Source of the DNA: Parvibium lacunae
Lineage (GTDB): Bacteria; Pseudomonadota; Gammaproteobacteria; Burkholderiales; Burkholderiaceae_D
DNA length: 64,000 nucleotides
Reading direction: 5' to 3'
Assembly (NCBI RefSeq): GCF_003335215.1
Contig: NZ_QPGB01000002.1
Location: 372,001 to 436,000 of the forward strand
Position numbers and translations under genes: made by a program. How positions within the stretch are numbered: the first letter of the stretch is position 1; every line of letters begins with the position of its first letter. Shown here piece after piece: positions 1 to 9,946 of this stretch. The notes under the pieces were generated by a model that saw only the letters and a list, made by a program, of their open reading frames with translations, did no database searches and had not been told where the DNA came from.

Positions 1-1365
1 CAGCAACTTGTTCGCCGAGGCCATTTCGCGCTCGCCCTGGTAAACCTTCACGGTCACCGCAGGCTGGTTATCATCCGCCGTGGAATAGACTTGCGCAAAC
101 TTGGTGGGGATGGTGGTGTTTTTCTGAATCATCTTGGTCATCACGCCGCCAAGGGTTTCAATACCCAAGGAGAGGGGCGTGACATCCAGCAAGAGCACGT
201 CTTTACGATCACCGCCCAATACCGCGCCTTGAATCGCTGCGCCGACCGCTACCGCCTCATCGGGGTTGACGTCTTTACGTGGCTCTTTACCAAAGAATTC
301 TTTAACCTTTTCCTGCACCTTGGGCATGCGCGTCATGCCGCCGACCAGAATCACGTCGTCGATATCGCTGACTTTCACACCCGCATCTTTAATCGCAACC
401 TTGCAAGGCTCAATCGTGCGCACAATCAGCTCTTCGACCAAAGCTTCCAACTTGGAACGGGTGAGCTTCATGTTCAAGTGCAGGGGCGCACCATTTGCCA
501 TGGCGATGTAGGGCTCGTTAATTTCGGTTTGCTGGCTGCTCGACAATTCAATCTTGGCGCGCTCAGCACCGGCTTTAATCCGCTGCAAAGCAATGGGGTC
601 TTTGCTGAGATCGACGCCATTGGTCTTTTTGAATTCTTCAATGATGTAATCAATGATGCGTTGATCGAAGTCTTCGCCACCCAAGAAGGTATCGCCGTTG
701 GTGGACAACACTTCAAACTGTTTTTCACCATCAACATCAGCAATTTCAATGATGGAAACGTCAAACGTTCCGCCACCTAAGTCGAATACGGCAATCTTGC
801 GGTCACCGCTTTCCTTTTTGTCCATGCCAAACGCCAATGCAGCAGCAGTCGGTTCATTGATAATACGTTTGACTTCCAAGCCCGCAATCCGGCCCGCATC
901 TTTGGTCGCCTGGCGTTGGGCATCATTGAAGTAAGCCGGCACCGTAATCACGGCTTCAGTCACTTCTTCGCCAAGGTAGTCTTCGGCGGTCTTTTTCATT
1001 TTGCGCAGCACTTCAGCGCTCACTTGCGGAGGCGCCAATTTTTTATCGCGCACGCCGACCCAGGCATCACCGTTATCGGCTTTAAGAATTTCGTAAGGCA
1101 TCAAGTCGATGTCTTTTTGTACTTCTTTATCTTCGAAGCGGCGGCCAATCAAGCGCTTAACCGCATATAAGGTGTTTTTGGGGTTGGTCACCGCTTGGCG
1201 TTTGGCAGGCGCACCCACCAAAATCTCGCCGTCTTCCATGTAAGCAATAATCGAAGGGGTTGTACGCGCACCTTCTGAGTTTTCGATTACTTTCGTTTGA
1301 TCACCTTCGAGTACCGCCACGCAAGAGTTGGTCGTACCCAAGTCAATCCCAATAATTCGTCCCAT
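1..1365 (-). CDS. dnaK: Chaperone DnaK (Hsp70), C-terminus cut by window edge
   Basis: ATP-dependent Hsp70 chaperone of the cytoplasm, partner of GrpE and DnaJ. The minus frame is open from an ATG at 1365 to base 1 (455 codons); the family is about 640 residues, so the nucleotide-binding domain and the start of the substrate-binding domain are present. Visible signatures are [11 protein letters not shown] at the N-terminus, the phosphate loop [10 protein letters not shown], the adenosine motif [13 protein letters not shown] and the interdomain linker [13 protein letters not shown]. It lies 115 bp downstream of grpE on the same strand, so both probably share the heat-shock promoter, with a possible extra promoter in the gap. 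No oddities are seen in the visible part. Confidence 0.98.
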   Translation of the reverse strand, partial: MGRIIGIDLGTTNSCVAVLEGDQTKVIENSEGARTTPSIIAYMEDGEILVGAPAKRQAVTNPKNTLYAVKRLIGRRFEDKEVQKDIDLMPYEILKADNGDAWVGVRDKKLAPPQVSAEVLRKMKKTAEDYLGEEVTEAVITVPAYFNDAQRQATKDAGRIAGLEVKRIINEPTAAALAFGMDKKESGDRKIAVFDLGGGTFDVSIIEIADVDGEKQFEVLSTNGDTFLGGEDFDQRIIDYIIEEFKKTNGVDLSKDPIALQRIKAGAERAKIELSSSQQTEINEPYIAMANGAPLHLNMKLTRSKLEALVEELIVRTIEPCKVAIKDAGVKVSDIDDVILVGGMTRMPKVQEKVKEFFGKEPRKDVNPDEAVAVGAAIQGAVLGGDRKDVLLLDVTPLSLGIETLGGVMTKMIQKNTTIPTKFAQVYSTADDNQPAVTVKVYQGEREMASANKLL

Positions 1366-1396
1366 TTCACTATCCTTTCAATGCAATTTTCACTCA

Positions 1397-1415
1397 TGCC
1401 CTTGAGGTAAGGGCA
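1397..1415 (-). promoter_or_regulatory. Perfect hairpin in the dnaK leader
   Basis: TGCCCTT-GAGGT-AAGGGCA is a perfect 7-bp stem with a 5-base loop, 31 bp upstream of the dnaK ATG. No T-run follows on the minus strand, so it does not look like a terminator. It could stabilise the dnaK message after processing of a grpE-dnaK transcript or modulate translation; that role is inference. Confidence 0.4.
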
Positions 1416-1432
1416 CAGAACACTTTTTCAAG
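1405..1432 (-). promoter_or_regulatory. Possible secondary sigma-32 promoter for dnaK
   Basis: On the minus strand CTTGAAA (1432-1426) matches the sigma-32 -35 consensus exactly, but the -10 region about 12-13 bases on (CCTTACCT) matches CCCCATnT only weakly. It would start transcription inside the leader hairpin. Reported because the -35 is perfect and placed just upstream of dnaK; it may be chance. Confidence 0.25.
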
Positions 1433-1480
1433 GCCCTGTTTAGACTAGGGTTTAAAGCCGCTTACTATGCGTGGCCGTGC

Positions 1481-2035
1481 TCAAGCCTGCGCCACCGTCA
1501 CCAAGGCGGGACGCAACATACGCTCGGCAATCACATAACCTTTTTGGAACACGTTCACCACGTGATTGGGGGCTACGCCCTCCGGCGCAGGGACCGCGCT
1601 CACCGCCTGATGGCGATTCGGGTCAAATTTTTCACCAACCGGGTTAATTTCCTGGATTCTGCCGCGCTCGAAAGCACTGCTCAGCTGTTTCAAGGTCAGC
1701 TCGACCCCTTCACGCAGTTTGGCGGGGTCCCCAGATTGATCAGCCAATGCCGCCTCTAGGGCATCGCGCACAGGTAATAAGGCCTCTGCAAAAGATTCAA
1801 TCGCGAACTTATGCGCCTTGGCCACATCTTCCGCACCACGCCGCCGAACATTCTCGGTTTCCGCTTTCGCACGCACGAACAAATCATAGTTCTCTGCGGC
1901 TTTGGCTTGCGCTTGAGCCAATTGCTCTGTCAGTGTGGGGGCCGTCGAGACAGACGCCTCAGCGCCATCAACAGCAGGCTCCAGCGACTCGGCAGGCGTC
2001 GTTAAACCGACATCAATTTCTTGCTTTTCATTCAT
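1481..2035 (-). CDS. grpE: Nucleotide exchange factor GrpE
   Basis: Releases ADP from DnaK. The 184-residue protein has the family layout: an acidic variable N-terminus (about 1-35), a long helix (about 36-90, with the [17 protein letters not shown] stretch that forms the dimeric coiled coil), and a C-terminal beta domain with the signature [15 protein letters not shown] and a final [15 protein letters not shown]. The start is an ATG at 2035. It is followed by dnaK on the same strand. Upstream there are a CIRCE-like inverted repeat and a sigma-32-like promoter, so HrcA repression plus sigma-32 activation is likely. Confidence 0.97.
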   Translation of the reverse strand: MNEKQEIDVGLTTPAESLEPAVDGAEASVSTAPTLTEQLAQAQAKAAENYDLFVRAKAETENVRRRGAEDVAKAHKFAIESFAEALLPVRDALEAALADQSGDPAKLREGVELTLKQLSSAFERGRIQEINPVGEKFDPNRHQAVSAVPAPEGVAPNHVVNVFQKGYVIAERMLRPALVTVAQA

Positions 2036-2091
2036 AAATAGCTGCAGTTAGAGAATTTTAAATACAATTAACATCAAGAGCCGCCGGATTA

Positions 2092-2118
2092 CTAGCGCTC
2101 TATTCGAGCGAGAGCAAG
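2092..2118 (-). promoter_or_regulatory. CIRCE-like HrcA operator upstream of grpE
   Basis: The plus strand reads CTAGCGCTC, nine bases, then GAGAGCAAG. The CIRCE consensus is TTAGCACTC-N9-GAGTGCTAA; 13 of 18 arm positions match and the arms pair at 7 of 9 positions with exactly the canonical 9-bp spacer. It sits 57 bp before the grpE start, in the expected 5' leader, and hrcA is encoded 3.5 kb away. The degenerate right arm is the main reservation. Confidence 0.6.
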
Positions 2119-2140
2119 TATTGTTTCCGACTGTGAGGAC

Positions 2141-2168
2141 ATTTGGTGACACATACCGACTTTTCAAG
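2141..2168 (-). promoter_or_regulatory. Sigma-32-like heat-shock promoter of grpE
   Basis: On the minus strand CTTGAAA (2168-2162), 13 bases, then CACCAAAT (2148-2141). The -35 matches the sigma-32 consensus exactly and the -10 matches CCCCATnT at 5 of 7 fixed positions. Transcription would start near 2134, placing the CIRCE-like repeat in the early leader. The layout is known from other proteobacteria with both HrcA and sigma-32. Confidence 0.5.
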
Positions 2169-2478
2169 CGATTATGCATAAAAAGCATGGGGTGTGGATT
2201 GTGCCTATCGGCAATTCAGGTACAGTCTGCTACCCTGCGGGTTAACCCTAGGCTCTACCGTGTTAGTTTCGCCTCAAAAAGGCCTATCTAACAGCAAACG
2301 TGTTAAACAAGCGGCTAACCATATCATTTAACACGCCCGTTTCGGTAATGAATTTTAGTTTCTTGCTGAATCCCTCAGCGCTTGAGGCGGCATGGGGAGA
2401 GCCAGAACCCCAATTATTTATGCTTTTTTTGCATCTCGATCGGCCAATTCCTGATCAGATGTTTTCTTGGAGTCATGC

Positions 2479-3732
2479 ATGTCTGTCCAGCAGTCGAGTT
2501 TAGAACAACAAGCCTTAAGCTATCACGCCCAAAATTACCAAGTAAATAATCGTCCCGGCAAGCTCGAAATCGCCGTGACCAAGCCAGTTAACGGCCAAAG
2601 TGATTTAGCCTTGGCCTACTCCCCTGGTGTCGCTGCACCTTGTGTCGAGATTAATAAAGACCCGGCCAAAGCCTATGAATACACCGCCAAGGGTAACCTG
2701 GTTGCAGTGATTAGCAATGGCACCGCTGTTTTAGGCCTGGGCGATATTGGGGCGCTGGCGAGCAAACCCGTGATGGAAGGCAAAGCAGTATTGTTCAAAA
2801 AATTTGCTGGGGTCGATTCGTTCGACATCGAAATCGATGAAACGGACCCCGACAAGCTGGTTGAAATCATCGCCGCACTCCACCCCACTTTCGGCGGGAT
2901 CAATCTAGAAGACATCAAGGCACCGGAATGTTTTTACATTGAGAAAAAACTCCGTGAGCGTCTAACGATTCCCGTGTTTCATGATGATCAGCATGGCACG
3001 GCAATTGTCGTTGCAGCCGGAATGCTCAATGCGCTCCACCTCAGCGGCAAAGCGATTGCAGAAACCAAGCTCGTTTGCTCAGGTGCTGGGGCAGCCGCGA
3101 TTGCCTGCCTGGATATGCTGCTAGATGTTGGGATGAAGCGTGAAAATATCTACGTTTGCGATAGCAAGGGCGTTATTACGACCAGCCGAACCGATTTGAA
3201 CGCCGAGAAACAAGCTTGGGCGAAAGACACCCCGGCCAAAACCCTCAGTGACGTGATTGAAGGGGCCGATGCCTTCCTGGGTTTATCTGGCCCTGGCTTA
3301 GTCACGCAAGCCGACATTAAAAAGATGGCAGCGAAACCGATTGTGTTTGCCCTGGCCAACCCTGAGCCTGAAATTCGGCCAGAGAAGGTGAAGGAAGTCG
3401 CCCCCGATGCAATTTGCGCCACAGGCCGTTCCGACTATCCCAACCAGGTGAATAACGCGCTGTGTTTCCCCTATTTGTTCCGGGCCGCGCTCGACACTGG
3501 CGCAACACAAATCAATCAAGCCATGAAACGCGCGACCGCCACGGCGCTGGCTGAAATGGCCCGCACTGATGGTCACTTTGGCACAGACTACATTCTGCCC
3601 ACGTTGCTTGACCCCCGCTTGCTCACCGGCGTCACCACCAAAATCGCCCAAGCGGCGATTGACAGCGGGGTGGCCAAGCGGGTACTCAATCTCGCTGACT
3701 ATCAGAACGCCCTTAACAGCATGGCGCTGTAA
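2479..3732 (+). CDS. Short-form malic enzyme (malate dehydrogenase, decarboxylating)
   Basis: Oxidatively decarboxylates malate to pyruvate, reducing NAD(P)+. The 417-residue protein has only the malic-enzyme core: an N-terminal catalytic half with [20 protein letters not shown] (about 78-97) and the [11 protein letters not shown] motif, then a Rossmann NAD(P) domain around [13 protein letters not shown]. The phosphotransacetylase-like domain that makes MaeB about 760 residues is absent. The ATG at 2479 is chosen over an upstream in-frame TTG because GGAG lies 6 bases before it. It is monocistronic and convergent with hemH. Cofactor preference cannot be read safely, so no symbol is given. Confidence 0.93.
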   Translation: MSVQQSSLEQQALSYHAQNYQVNNRPGKLEIAVTKPVNGQSDLALAYSPGVAAPCVEINKDPAKAYEYTAKGNLVAVISNGTAVLGLGDIGALASKPVMEGKAVLFKKFAGVDSFDIEIDETDPDKLVEIIAALHPTFGGINLEDIKAPECFYIEKKLRERLTIPVFHDDQHGTAIVVAAGMLNALHLSGKAIAETKLVCSGAGAAAIACLDMLLDVGMKRENIYVCDSKGVITTSRTDLNAEKQAWAKDTPAKTLSDVIEGADAFLGLSGPGLVTQADIKKMAAKPIVFALANPEPEIRPEKVKEVAPDAICATGRSDYPNQVNNALCFPYLFRAALDTGATQINQAMKRATATALAEMARTDGHFGTDYILPTLLDPRLLTGVTTKIAQAAIDSGVAKRVLNLADYQNALNSMAL

Positions 3733-3839
3733 CGGGAACGCGCTAGGGCGATCTTCCTACCGCCCATGAAGCCAAAACGAAGTAAATCAACCGACTGCGC
3801 CCGAATCAACAGGCGTAGTCGGCATAATCACATGCCGCA

Positions 3840-4928
3840 TTAATCGCTGGCGCCCAACTCAAGCGCAGCAGTACGTTGTGTGCTAAGTGCGGCCATGTCT
3901 GGTGCCCCCGTATCCCAACCTTGCAAGTGCCGCTGGCAAATATCAGCCAGTGCGTTTAACCAAGCCGGGTTGTCATTCAAGCAAGGAATATAGGCGAAGT
4001 CTTTACCGCCCGCGTCAAGAAACGCTTGCTTCACCTCTAAGGCAATTTCTTCCAGTGTTTCCAAGCAATCGCTGACAAAGCCAGGGCAAATAACTTGAAT
4101 ATTTTTGACCCCTTGTTGCGCTAGGCTAATCACCGTCGGCTCGGTATAAGGTTGCAACCACTCCGCTTTACCAAAGCGTGACTGAAAAGTGACGACATAC
4201 TCTGCTTTGCTTAATCCCAAGCGCTCGGCCAGCAATCGTGCAGTTTTATGGCATTCGCAGTGATACGGGTCGCCACGCAACAGTGTGCGTTTGGGCACGC
4301 CATGGAAACTCATCACCAACTTTTCAGCCCGACCCCGCTGCTGCCAATATTGACGGATGTGTGCCGCCAATGCGTCGATGTAACCGGGATCATCATGATA
4401 GTGCTTGACGATCCGCAATGCCGGTTGATTCCGTGTCCGCAATAGTAAGCGTGCCACTTCATCTACCGCGGTCGCGGTCGTACTACCGGCGTATTGGGGA
4501 TAGAGTGGCATCAGCAAAATTCGATCACACCCCTGTTGCCGCAACTGTTGCCAAACGTCAGCAATACTCGGATCACCGTAACGCATGGCGTGCGCCACTT
4601 CCACCTGGATGCCTCGCTCGCCCAAATACCCGCGCAAGTAGCGCGCCTGTTGTTCGGTGTGATAGCGCAGGGGAGACCCATCGGGAGTCCAAATGCTGGC
4701 ATATTTTGCAGCCGACTTCTGTGGCCTGACGCGCAAAATAATCCCATGCAAAATTGGCCACCAGATCAACCGTGGAATCTCGACCACGCGAGGATCAGCC
4801 AGGAACTGCGCCAGATAGCGTCGAACTGCCGCTGCTGTCGGTGCAGCCGGGGTTCCCAAGTTAACCAAAAGAATGCCAACTCGGCTCGGCTGTCCATGCT
4901 GGAAAGAAGGTTCTGTCAAAAGCGCCAT
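3840..4928 (-). CDS. hemH: Ferrochelatase
   Basis: Inserts ferrous iron into protoporphyrin IX, the last step of haem synthesis, at the cytoplasmic membrane face. The 362-residue protein has the N-terminal [14 protein letters not shown] signature, the active-site [11 protein letters not shown] segment with its conserved His, and a later [14 protein letters not shown] motif with the conserved Glu residues. It is the last gene of a minus-strand run hrcA, NTF2-fold gene, hemH (gaps 21 and 50 bp) and is separate from the hemCDXY cluster 13 kb away. A 107-bp gap separates it tail-to-tail from the malic enzyme gene. Confidence 0.97.
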   Translation of the reverse strand: MALLTEPSFQHGQPSRVGILLVNLGTPAAPTAAAVRRYLAQFLADPRVVEIPRLIWWPILHGIILRVRPQKSAAKYASIWTPDGSPLRYHTEQQARYLRGYLGERGIQVEVAHAMRYGDPSIADVWQQLRQQGCDRILLMPLYPQYAGSTTATAVDEVARLLLRTRNQPALRIVKHYHDDPGYIDALAAHIRQYWQQRGRAEKLVMSFHGVPKRTLLRGDPYHCECHKTARLLAERLGLSKAEYVVTFQSRFGKAEWLQPYTEPTVISLAQQGVKNIQVICPGFVSDCLETLEEIALEVKQAFLDAGGKDFAYIPCLNDNPAWLNALADICQRHLQGWDTGAPDMAALSTQRTAALELGASD

Positions 4929-4978
4929 ATCGCAAGTTCATCGTGAAAATCGTGAAAAGGGAGATTAGAAAACCGACA

Positions 4979-5536
4979 TTAAACCACCACTGCCTGTCGT
5001 TGAAGAAAACGGTCGAGTGACTGTCTTGCTTGCTGCCGAATGCGCCGCTGTAGCCAAGGGGTCCAGCCAGCGCAGCGACCAATCGGTCCCAAGGCCTGGG
5101 CGGCCCAACGAGCGACCGAGAAAGCATCATCATGATGCAAAATCAGTCCTTCCTTAAATGCAACCTCTGTCGTCACCTCATTCACCACCAGCCGCCCGGT
5201 CGGCCGGTAGCGGTAACGGGCGACCCATTCTAGCGTGCCGTAGCGCGCATCGCACTGCACATCGGAATAGAGCAGCATGAATTCTTCGGCACTTTGGCAC
5301 AACATGTGCCACATCGCCACAACCTCGGGGGCGGACAAGGTCCCAAATATGGGGTCATGAAACTGCGCGTCAGGGTGATAACACGCGCTCATGGCAGCGG
5401 CATCACGCTGCTGAAAGGCTTGGTAAAACCGGGTTAAGAGCGCTTGATGCGCATTCACCTGAGTTTGCTCAGCTTGCCCTGCAAGGCTTGCCGCATAGGT
5501 CAATTCGCGCCATTTTGCTTTTGCTAGCGTCGTCAT
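4979..5536 (-). CDS. NTF2/SnoaL-fold protein of unknown function
   Basis: The 185-residue protein has an NTF2-like core at about residues 30-140: an N-terminal helix (ALLTRFYQAFQQRDAAAMSACY), the typical HPDAQFHDPIFG turn, and a later strand with WVARYRYRPTGR. Such folds act as small enzymes or ligand-binding modules; the substrate cannot be told. The C-terminus (about 145-185) is rich in Arg and Gln and predicted helical. It lies between hrcA and hemH on the same strand with short gaps, so it is probably cotranscribed. An inner start would trim the first 20-30 residues; the ATG at 5536 is the longest choice. Confidence 0.8.
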   Translation of the reverse strand: MTTLAKAKWRELTYAASLAGQAEQTQVNAHQALLTRFYQAFQQRDAAAMSACYHPDAQFHDPIFGTLSAPEVVAMWHMLCQSAEEFMLLYSDVQCDARYGTLEWVARYRYRPTGRLVVNEVTTEVAFKEGLILHHDDAFSVARWAAQALGPIGRCAGWTPWLQRRIRQQARQSLDRFLQRQAVVV

Positions 5537-5557
5537 CTTACGCTTCTCGCATCGCCT

Positions 5558-6661
5558 TTAGCCCACTTGCCCTGGAGAAGATTTATGCCCAGCACCGGGA
5601 TACCCCGCGAGGCTCGAATAATCCGCATAATCACTCAGGGCATGGGTCAGTAACTTAGCCGTGATATCGACAATCGGAATAACCCGTTCATACGCCATGC
5701 GCGTAGGGCCAATCACGCCCAGGGTACCCACAATCTGACCATCAACTTCATAAGGTGCGGTGATCACGGACAACTGTTCAACTGGCACCACATCTGATTC
5801 CCCACCTATAAAAATTTGCACCCCTTGGGCATTGCTACCGGATTCCAACAACTGTAGAAGCTTGGCTTTTTGCTCAAACAGGTCAAATAAACGCCGCAGA
5901 CTCTCTACATTGGCCGTCAATTCGCCGACATTCAGTAAGTTACGCTCGCCTGCAATCAGGACTGTCTCTTGATGCCGATGCAAGGTTTCACTGCCAACCA
6001 CCACAGCGGCCTGCATCAATTGCATCATGTCCTGACGCAGAGACATTAACTCGCCTTGGAGGCGATCGCGTATGGCTTCAAATGGCAACCCAGCAAAATG
6101 CTGATTCAAATAATTGGCGGCTTCTACCAACTGCGCCGGGCTGTATGGCTGTTCGGTCAGTAACAAGCGGTTTTGTACATCGCCCTCTGGGGTCACAATA
6201 ATCAGCAAGATTCGTTTGTCTGCGATCGGCAAAAATTCAATATGCTTGAACACCGGACTTTGCCGGGTAGCAACGACCACGCCTGCGAATTGCGACAGGC
6301 TAGAGAGTAGCCCTGCTGCCTGGGCCATCACATTGTGCGGGGTATCGGGCTGTAGCGCCGGCAAATCTTGGCCTAGACGTGCCAAAATCGCTTCTGCCTG
6401 TGGGCTTTGGCGGGGGTCTACGGTTAACAAAGCATCAACGAAGAGGCGGTAGCCGCGGGCAGTTGGCACTCGCCCGGCTGACGTATGCGGGCTGGCAATC
6501 AAGCCCATCTCTTCCAGATCCGCCATGACATTCCGAATGGTCGCAGGCGATAGATCCAATCCGGAGAGTTTCGATAAACTACGTGACCCAACTGGTTGAC
6601 CATCGGCAATGTAGCGTTCGATCAACGTATTTAACAAAATGCGAGCACGAGGATCAAGCAT
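5558..6661 (-). CDS. hrcA: Heat-inducible transcription repressor HrcA
   Basis: Represses heat-shock genes by binding CIRCE operators; its folding depends on GroEL. The protein is 367 residues from the ATG at 6661, the family's usual size. A winged-helix domain occupies about 1-75, with [16 protein letters not shown] followed by [15 protein letters not shown]-like dimerisation part follows, ending in [18 protein letters not shown]. An in-frame TTG at 6682 would add 7 residues but shows no ribosome site. hrcA is not joined to grpE-dnaK here but leads an operon with an NTF2-fold gene and hemH, and is divergent from nadK. A candidate CIRCE lies upstream of grpE; none is seen before hrcA itself. 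Confidence 0.96.
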   Translation of the reverse strand: MLDPRARILLNTLIERYIADGQPVGSRSLSKLSGLDLSPATIRNVMADLEEMGLIASPHTSAGRVPTARGYRLFVDALLTVDPRQSPQAEAILARLGQDLPALQPDTPHNVMAQAAGLLSSLSQFAGVVVATRQSPVFKHIEFLPIADKRILLIIVTPEGDVQNRLLLTEQPYSPAQLVEAANYLNQHFAGLPFEAIRDRLQGELMSLRQDMMQLMQAAVVVGSETLHRHQETVLIAGERNLLNVGELTANVESLRRLFDLFEQKAKLLQLLESGSNAQGVQIFIGGESDVVPVEQLSVITAPYEVDGQIVGTLGVIGPTRMAYERVIPIVDITAKLLTHALSDYADYSSLAGYPGAGHKSSPGQVG

Positions 6662-6824
6662 GACAGTTAAATCCAGCAACAAAAAAGATCAGCATAATAA
6701 TCAGGCATTCTGAGTTGACGTGTCGCTCACCCATGCAAGCAACAGATCACGTTACCAACTTTACCAGTAAAAAGCCAAGCGGAGCCTGCCGCGTGATAAA
6801 AGTTTATGCTTTAATGGTTGCTGC

Positions 6825-7787
6825 ATGCAAACCCCCTTTTGGAATATGATGCGACCTACTTCTTCCCTGCCAGCCCAAGCCAAGTTAGCGTTGATCGGCA
6901 AATACAGCCGCAGTCTTGCCAGCACTCCCAACGCGGGTATGCCGGACATTGCGCACCCCATTCACGAGATCGCTAGCTACTTGCAAGCAGCAGGACATCA
7001 AGTCTGGCTCGATGAGAAAACCGCCGAGCAAACCCACCTCCCCCATCTGCCGCATGCTGATTTGGTCACGCTAGGCCAAACCGTTGATGCCGCGATCGTT
7101 TTGGGGGGAGATGGCACCCTGCTTGGGATTGCCCGACAATTTGCCCCCTACGACATCCCTTTGATCGGAATCAATCAAGGACGTCTGGGGTTCATGACAG
7201 ATATCCCGTTGCAAGGCTGGCAACCTGACCTGCAAGCGATTCTGGCTGGGCAAGCGATTGAAGAACGACGGGCCCTACTAGAAGCCGAAGTCTGGCGCGC
7301 GAACGAGAGCTGCTTCAAAGCGCTGGCTTTGAATGATGTGGTCGTCAGCCGGGGGGGCACTGGGGGCATGATTGAGGTCAGCGTACTGGTAGACGGCGAA
7401 CCCATGACAACCCTGCGGGCAGATGGGCTGATTTTGGCGACCCCAACCGGCTCGACGGCTTACGCGCTCTCTGCGGGCGGGCCTATTTTGCACCCGCGCC
7501 TTGCTGGGATTACCCTAGTTCCCGTTGCGCCCCACTCGCTCACCAATCGCCCCATCACACTCCCCAATGATGTGGCCGTAGAAATGATTATTCGCAGTGG
7601 CCGCAACATGAGTGTCCACTTCGATATGCAATCCCTCACCGAGCTACAAGATGGCGACCGAATTACCATCAAGCGCGCTCAGCACAGTATCCGTTTACTG
7701 CACCCGCCAGGGTACGATTATTTTGGCATGCTGCGAGCCAAGCTCCATTGGAGTATCAACCCCCTGCTCGAAGGCAAGGCCAGTTAA
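6825..7787 (+). CDS. nadK: NAD kinase
   Basis: Phosphorylates NAD+ to NADP+ in the cytoplasm. The 320-residue protein carries the GGDGTLLGIAR motif with its catalytic Asp, the NQGRLGFMTD loop, the NDVVVSRG segment and the glycine-rich TPTGSTAYALSAGGPI motif. The start is uncertain: ATGs at 6825, 6846 and 6849 are all possible, the last having GGA five bases before it. The gene is divergent from hrcA, and recN follows after 20 bp on the same strand, the usual proteobacterial hrcA/nadK/recN arrangement. Confidence 0.96.
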   Translation: MQTPFWNMMRPTSSLPAQAKLALIGKYSRSLASTPNAGMPDIAHPIHEIASYLQAAGHQVWLDEKTAEQTHLPHLPHADLVTLGQTVDAAIVLGGDGTLLGIARQFAPYDIPLIGINQGRLGFMTDIPLQGWQPDLQAILAGQAIEERRALLEAEVWRANESCFKALALNDVVVSRGGTGGMIEVSVLVDGEPMTTLRADGLILATPTGSTAYALSAGGPILHPRLAGITLVPVAPHSLTNRPITLPNDVAVEMIIRSGRNMSVHFDMQSLTELQDGDRITIKRAQHSIRLLHPPGYDYFGMLRAKLHWSINPLLEGKAS

Positions 7788-7807
7788 CTTATTTTCGTTA
7801 CCGCTTT

Positions 7808-9457
7808 ATGTTGCTCTCGCTCCATATTCGTGATTTTGTCCTGGTTGACCAACTCAGCCTTGATTTCCATGCCGGTTTTACGGTGCTTACCGGGGAAACG
7901 GGTGCCGGCAAGTCGATTTTGCTCGATGCCCTTGGCTTAGCACTCGGTGCTAAAGGTGAGGCAGGCATGATTCGTCAAGGCGCCGATAAAACTGAAATCA
8001 GTGCCGAGTTTCAGCCCACGCCCCAGAGCCGTGACTGGCTGCAGACACAATCCATTGACGAAGAAGAGACGCTCATTCTACGGCGCACCCTGGATCACAG
8101 CGGGCGCAGTAAGGCGTTTGTAAACGGTTCTGTCGTGACCCTAACACAACTGCGGGCACTCAGTGAGCGACTGGTTGATATCCACGGGCAACATGCCCAT
8201 CAATCACTCTTGAAGCCAGAGGCACAGCGTGCCCTGCTGGATGAACACGCCCAACAAGGTATGCTGGTCAAGCAAGTGGCACAACACTACCAAACCTGGC
8301 AGCGGCTGGCACAGCAACTCCAACACGCGCAAGAAAATGCGAGCCAATTGCGACGCGAGCGAGAACAGCTCGAATGGCAAATCGCCCAAATCAGCCAACT
8401 GGATCTGGCTGAACAAGAATGGGAAACCATCCAACTTGAGCAGCAGCGGCTGGCCCATGCTGCACAACTGCTCGAAGCGGCAACACAAGCAACCGCCGTG
8501 CTGACAGAAAATGATGAAGCGGTCATTGATCAACTGCAAGCACTGATCCAGCGCCTACAGCAAGCAAGCCGTTATGACAACCGTCTGCAAGCCTCGATCG
8601 AACTGCTGGAAGCGGCCCGCATCCATGCGCAAGAGGCCAGTTACGCCTTAACCGATTACAGCCAGCAAACAGAGCTTGATCCGCAACGCTTGGTCGCGCT
8701 TGAACAGCGCATGCAAGCCATCTATGACTGCAGCCGTAAACTGCGCCTCGCCCCCGAAACGCTGTTGGCCCAACAAGCAGTCTGGCAAACCCAATTGGCA
8801 GCGCTCCATGCCAGCAGCGATCTTGACGCCCTGACGCAAGCCGTAGCTGCCGCAGAAGCCACCTACCGGCAGCACGCCCAACAGCTCTCGCAGGCACGTG
8901 CGACTGCTGCCGCCACATTGGCACAAGCGGTCACCACCGCGATGCAGACACTCAACCTCAACGGCGGGCAGTGTGCTATTCACTTAGCACCACGCAAAGA
9001 ACCTGCTGCACATGGCTTGGAAGATATTGAATTTCTCTTTGCTGGCCATGCTGGCGTGGCGCCACGCCCTCTGAGCAAAGTGGCTTCTGGCGGTGAATTA
9101 GCCCGGATCAGCCTAGCGCTCTCCGTGATCACCAGCGAGGCAACACCGGTAGCTACGTTGATTTTTGATGAAGTCGATAGTGGCATTGGCGGGGCCGTCG
9201 CCGAGGTGGTTGGGCAGCGATTGGCGCAGTTGGGCGAAGTTCGACAAGTACTCTGTGTCACGCATCTGGCCCAAGTTGCGGCGCAGGGTCAGCATCACTT
9301 TATGGTCAAAAAGACCACCACAGACGGTCAAACGCGCAGTCAGATTCAGGTATTAACTCGCACAGAGCGGGTAGAAGAAATTGCCCGTATGCTAGGCGGG
9401 GTTAACATCACCCCCACCACCCGCCAACACGCGCAAGAAATGTTGCAAATTGACTAA
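7808..9457 (+). CDS. recN: DNA repair protein RecN
   Basis: SMC-like ATPase that acts early in double-strand break repair. The 549-residue protein has Walker A GETGAGKS near residue 30, the long central coiled coil (about 150-370, rich in Gln, Leu and Glu), then the ABC signature region SKVASGGELARISLAL and Walker B LIFDEVDSGIGG near the C-terminus. The ATG at 7808 places the conserved LLSLHIRDFVLV at the N-terminus; an in-frame start at 7748 lies inside nadK and is rejected. No SOS box was recognised upstream. Confidence 0.96.
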   Translation: MLLSLHIRDFVLVDQLSLDFHAGFTVLTGETGAGKSILLDALGLALGAKGEAGMIRQGADKTEISAEFQPTPQSRDWLQTQSIDEEETLILRRTLDHSGRSKAFVNGSVVTLTQLRALSERLVDIHGQHAHQSLLKPEAQRALLDEHAQQGMLVKQVAQHYQTWQRLAQQLQHAQENASQLRREREQLEWQIAQISQLDLAEQEWETIQLEQQRLAHAAQLLEAATQATAVLTENDEAVIDQLQALIQRLQQASRYDNRLQASIELLEAARIHAQEASYALTDYSQQTELDPQRLVALEQRMQAIYDCSRKLRLAPETLLAQQAVWQTQLAALHASSDLDALTQAVAAAEATYRQHAQQLSQARATAAATLAQAVTTAMQTLNLNGGQCAIHLAPRKEPAAHGLEDIEFLFAGHAGVAPRPLSKVASGGELARISLALSVITSEATPVATLIFDEVDSGIGGAVAEVVGQRLAQLGEVRQVLCVTHLAQVAAQGQHHFMVKKTTTDGQTRSQIQVLTRTERVEEIARMLGGVNITPTTRQHAQEMLQID

Positions 9458-9505
9458 TCGCTGGTCTTCACCGCACCTGTCTAGCCAACTCGATTATAGC
9501 CAGCC

Positions 9506-9946
9506 TCATTTACGCCGAGGATGATGCTCACAGTCCGTTTTTTGGCAAACGCCGTAGAGCGATAGTGCATGGTCTTGCAGCGCGAAGCCGCGCTCGGTTG
9601 CGATTTTTTGTTGCCGCTTCTCGATTTGCTCGTCAAAAAATTCTTCAACGCGGCCGCAGGTCAAGCACACCAAATGATCATGGTGCTCCCCCTCATTCAG
9701 CTCGAACACCGCTTTGCCCGATTCGAAGTTGCTGCGGGTCAATAGCCCCGCTTGCTCAAACTGGGTCAACACACGGTAGACGGTCGCCAGGCCAATATCC
9801 ATATTTTCTAGCAAGAGTCGTTTATAGACATCTTCCGCACTCATATGACGCTGCGTGGTCTGCTGGAAGATTTCCAAAATTTTTTGGCGGGGTAGCGTGA
9901 CTTTCAAGCCACTGCTTTTAAGGTCATGTGAATGCGAATTCGGCAT
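9506..9946 (-). CDS. fur: Ferric uptake regulator Fur
   Basis: Iron-responsive repressor. It is 146 residues from the ATG at 9946, the usual length; the frame stays open upstream but the extra part is not Fur-like. The winged helix covers about 1-85 ([39 protein letters not shown]). The dimer and metal part has the [16 protein letters not shown] motif with His88, His89, Asp90, His91 and the Cys94/Cys97 pair, plus Cys134 and Cys139. It is divergent from bamE. The two near-consensus Fur boxes at 28.5 and 30.8 kb are its obvious local targets. No Fur box is seen at its own promoter. Confidence 0.97.
   Translation of the reverse strand: MPNSHSHDLKSSGLKVTLPRQKILEIFQQTTQRHMSAEDVYKRLLLENMDIGLATVYRVLTQFEQAGLLTRSNFESGKAVFELNEGEHHDHLVCLTCGRVEEFFDEQIEKRQQKIATERGFALQDHALSLYGVCQKTDCEHHPRRK

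Larger units (their letters stand above)
2036..2478. other. Intergenic region between divergent grpE and maeB
   Basis: This 443-bp stretch holds the grpE heat-shock promoter and CIRCE-like operator in its left third. The right part (about 2200-2478) is non-coding as far as can be seen. A 67-codon frame at 2300-2503 has no similarity I recognise and overlaps the maeB ribosome site. Confidence 0.6.

Noticed and set aside
91-780. A 229-codon plus-strand frame opposite dnaK
   Set aside because: It lies fully antisense to the clear dnaK frame and encodes nothing recognisable; the conserved minus frame explains it.
2300-2503. 67-codon plus-strand frame before the malic enzyme
   Set aside because: It has no ribosome site or similarity and runs over the true start of the malic enzyme gene.
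3298-3651. 117-codon minus-strand frame inside the malic enzyme gene
   Set aside because: It is a shadow of the high-GC coding strand and has no start signal.
8523-8924. 133-codon minus-strand frame inside recN
   Set aside because: It is antisense to the RecN coiled coil, with Trp/Arg/Cys-rich composition typical of shadows.
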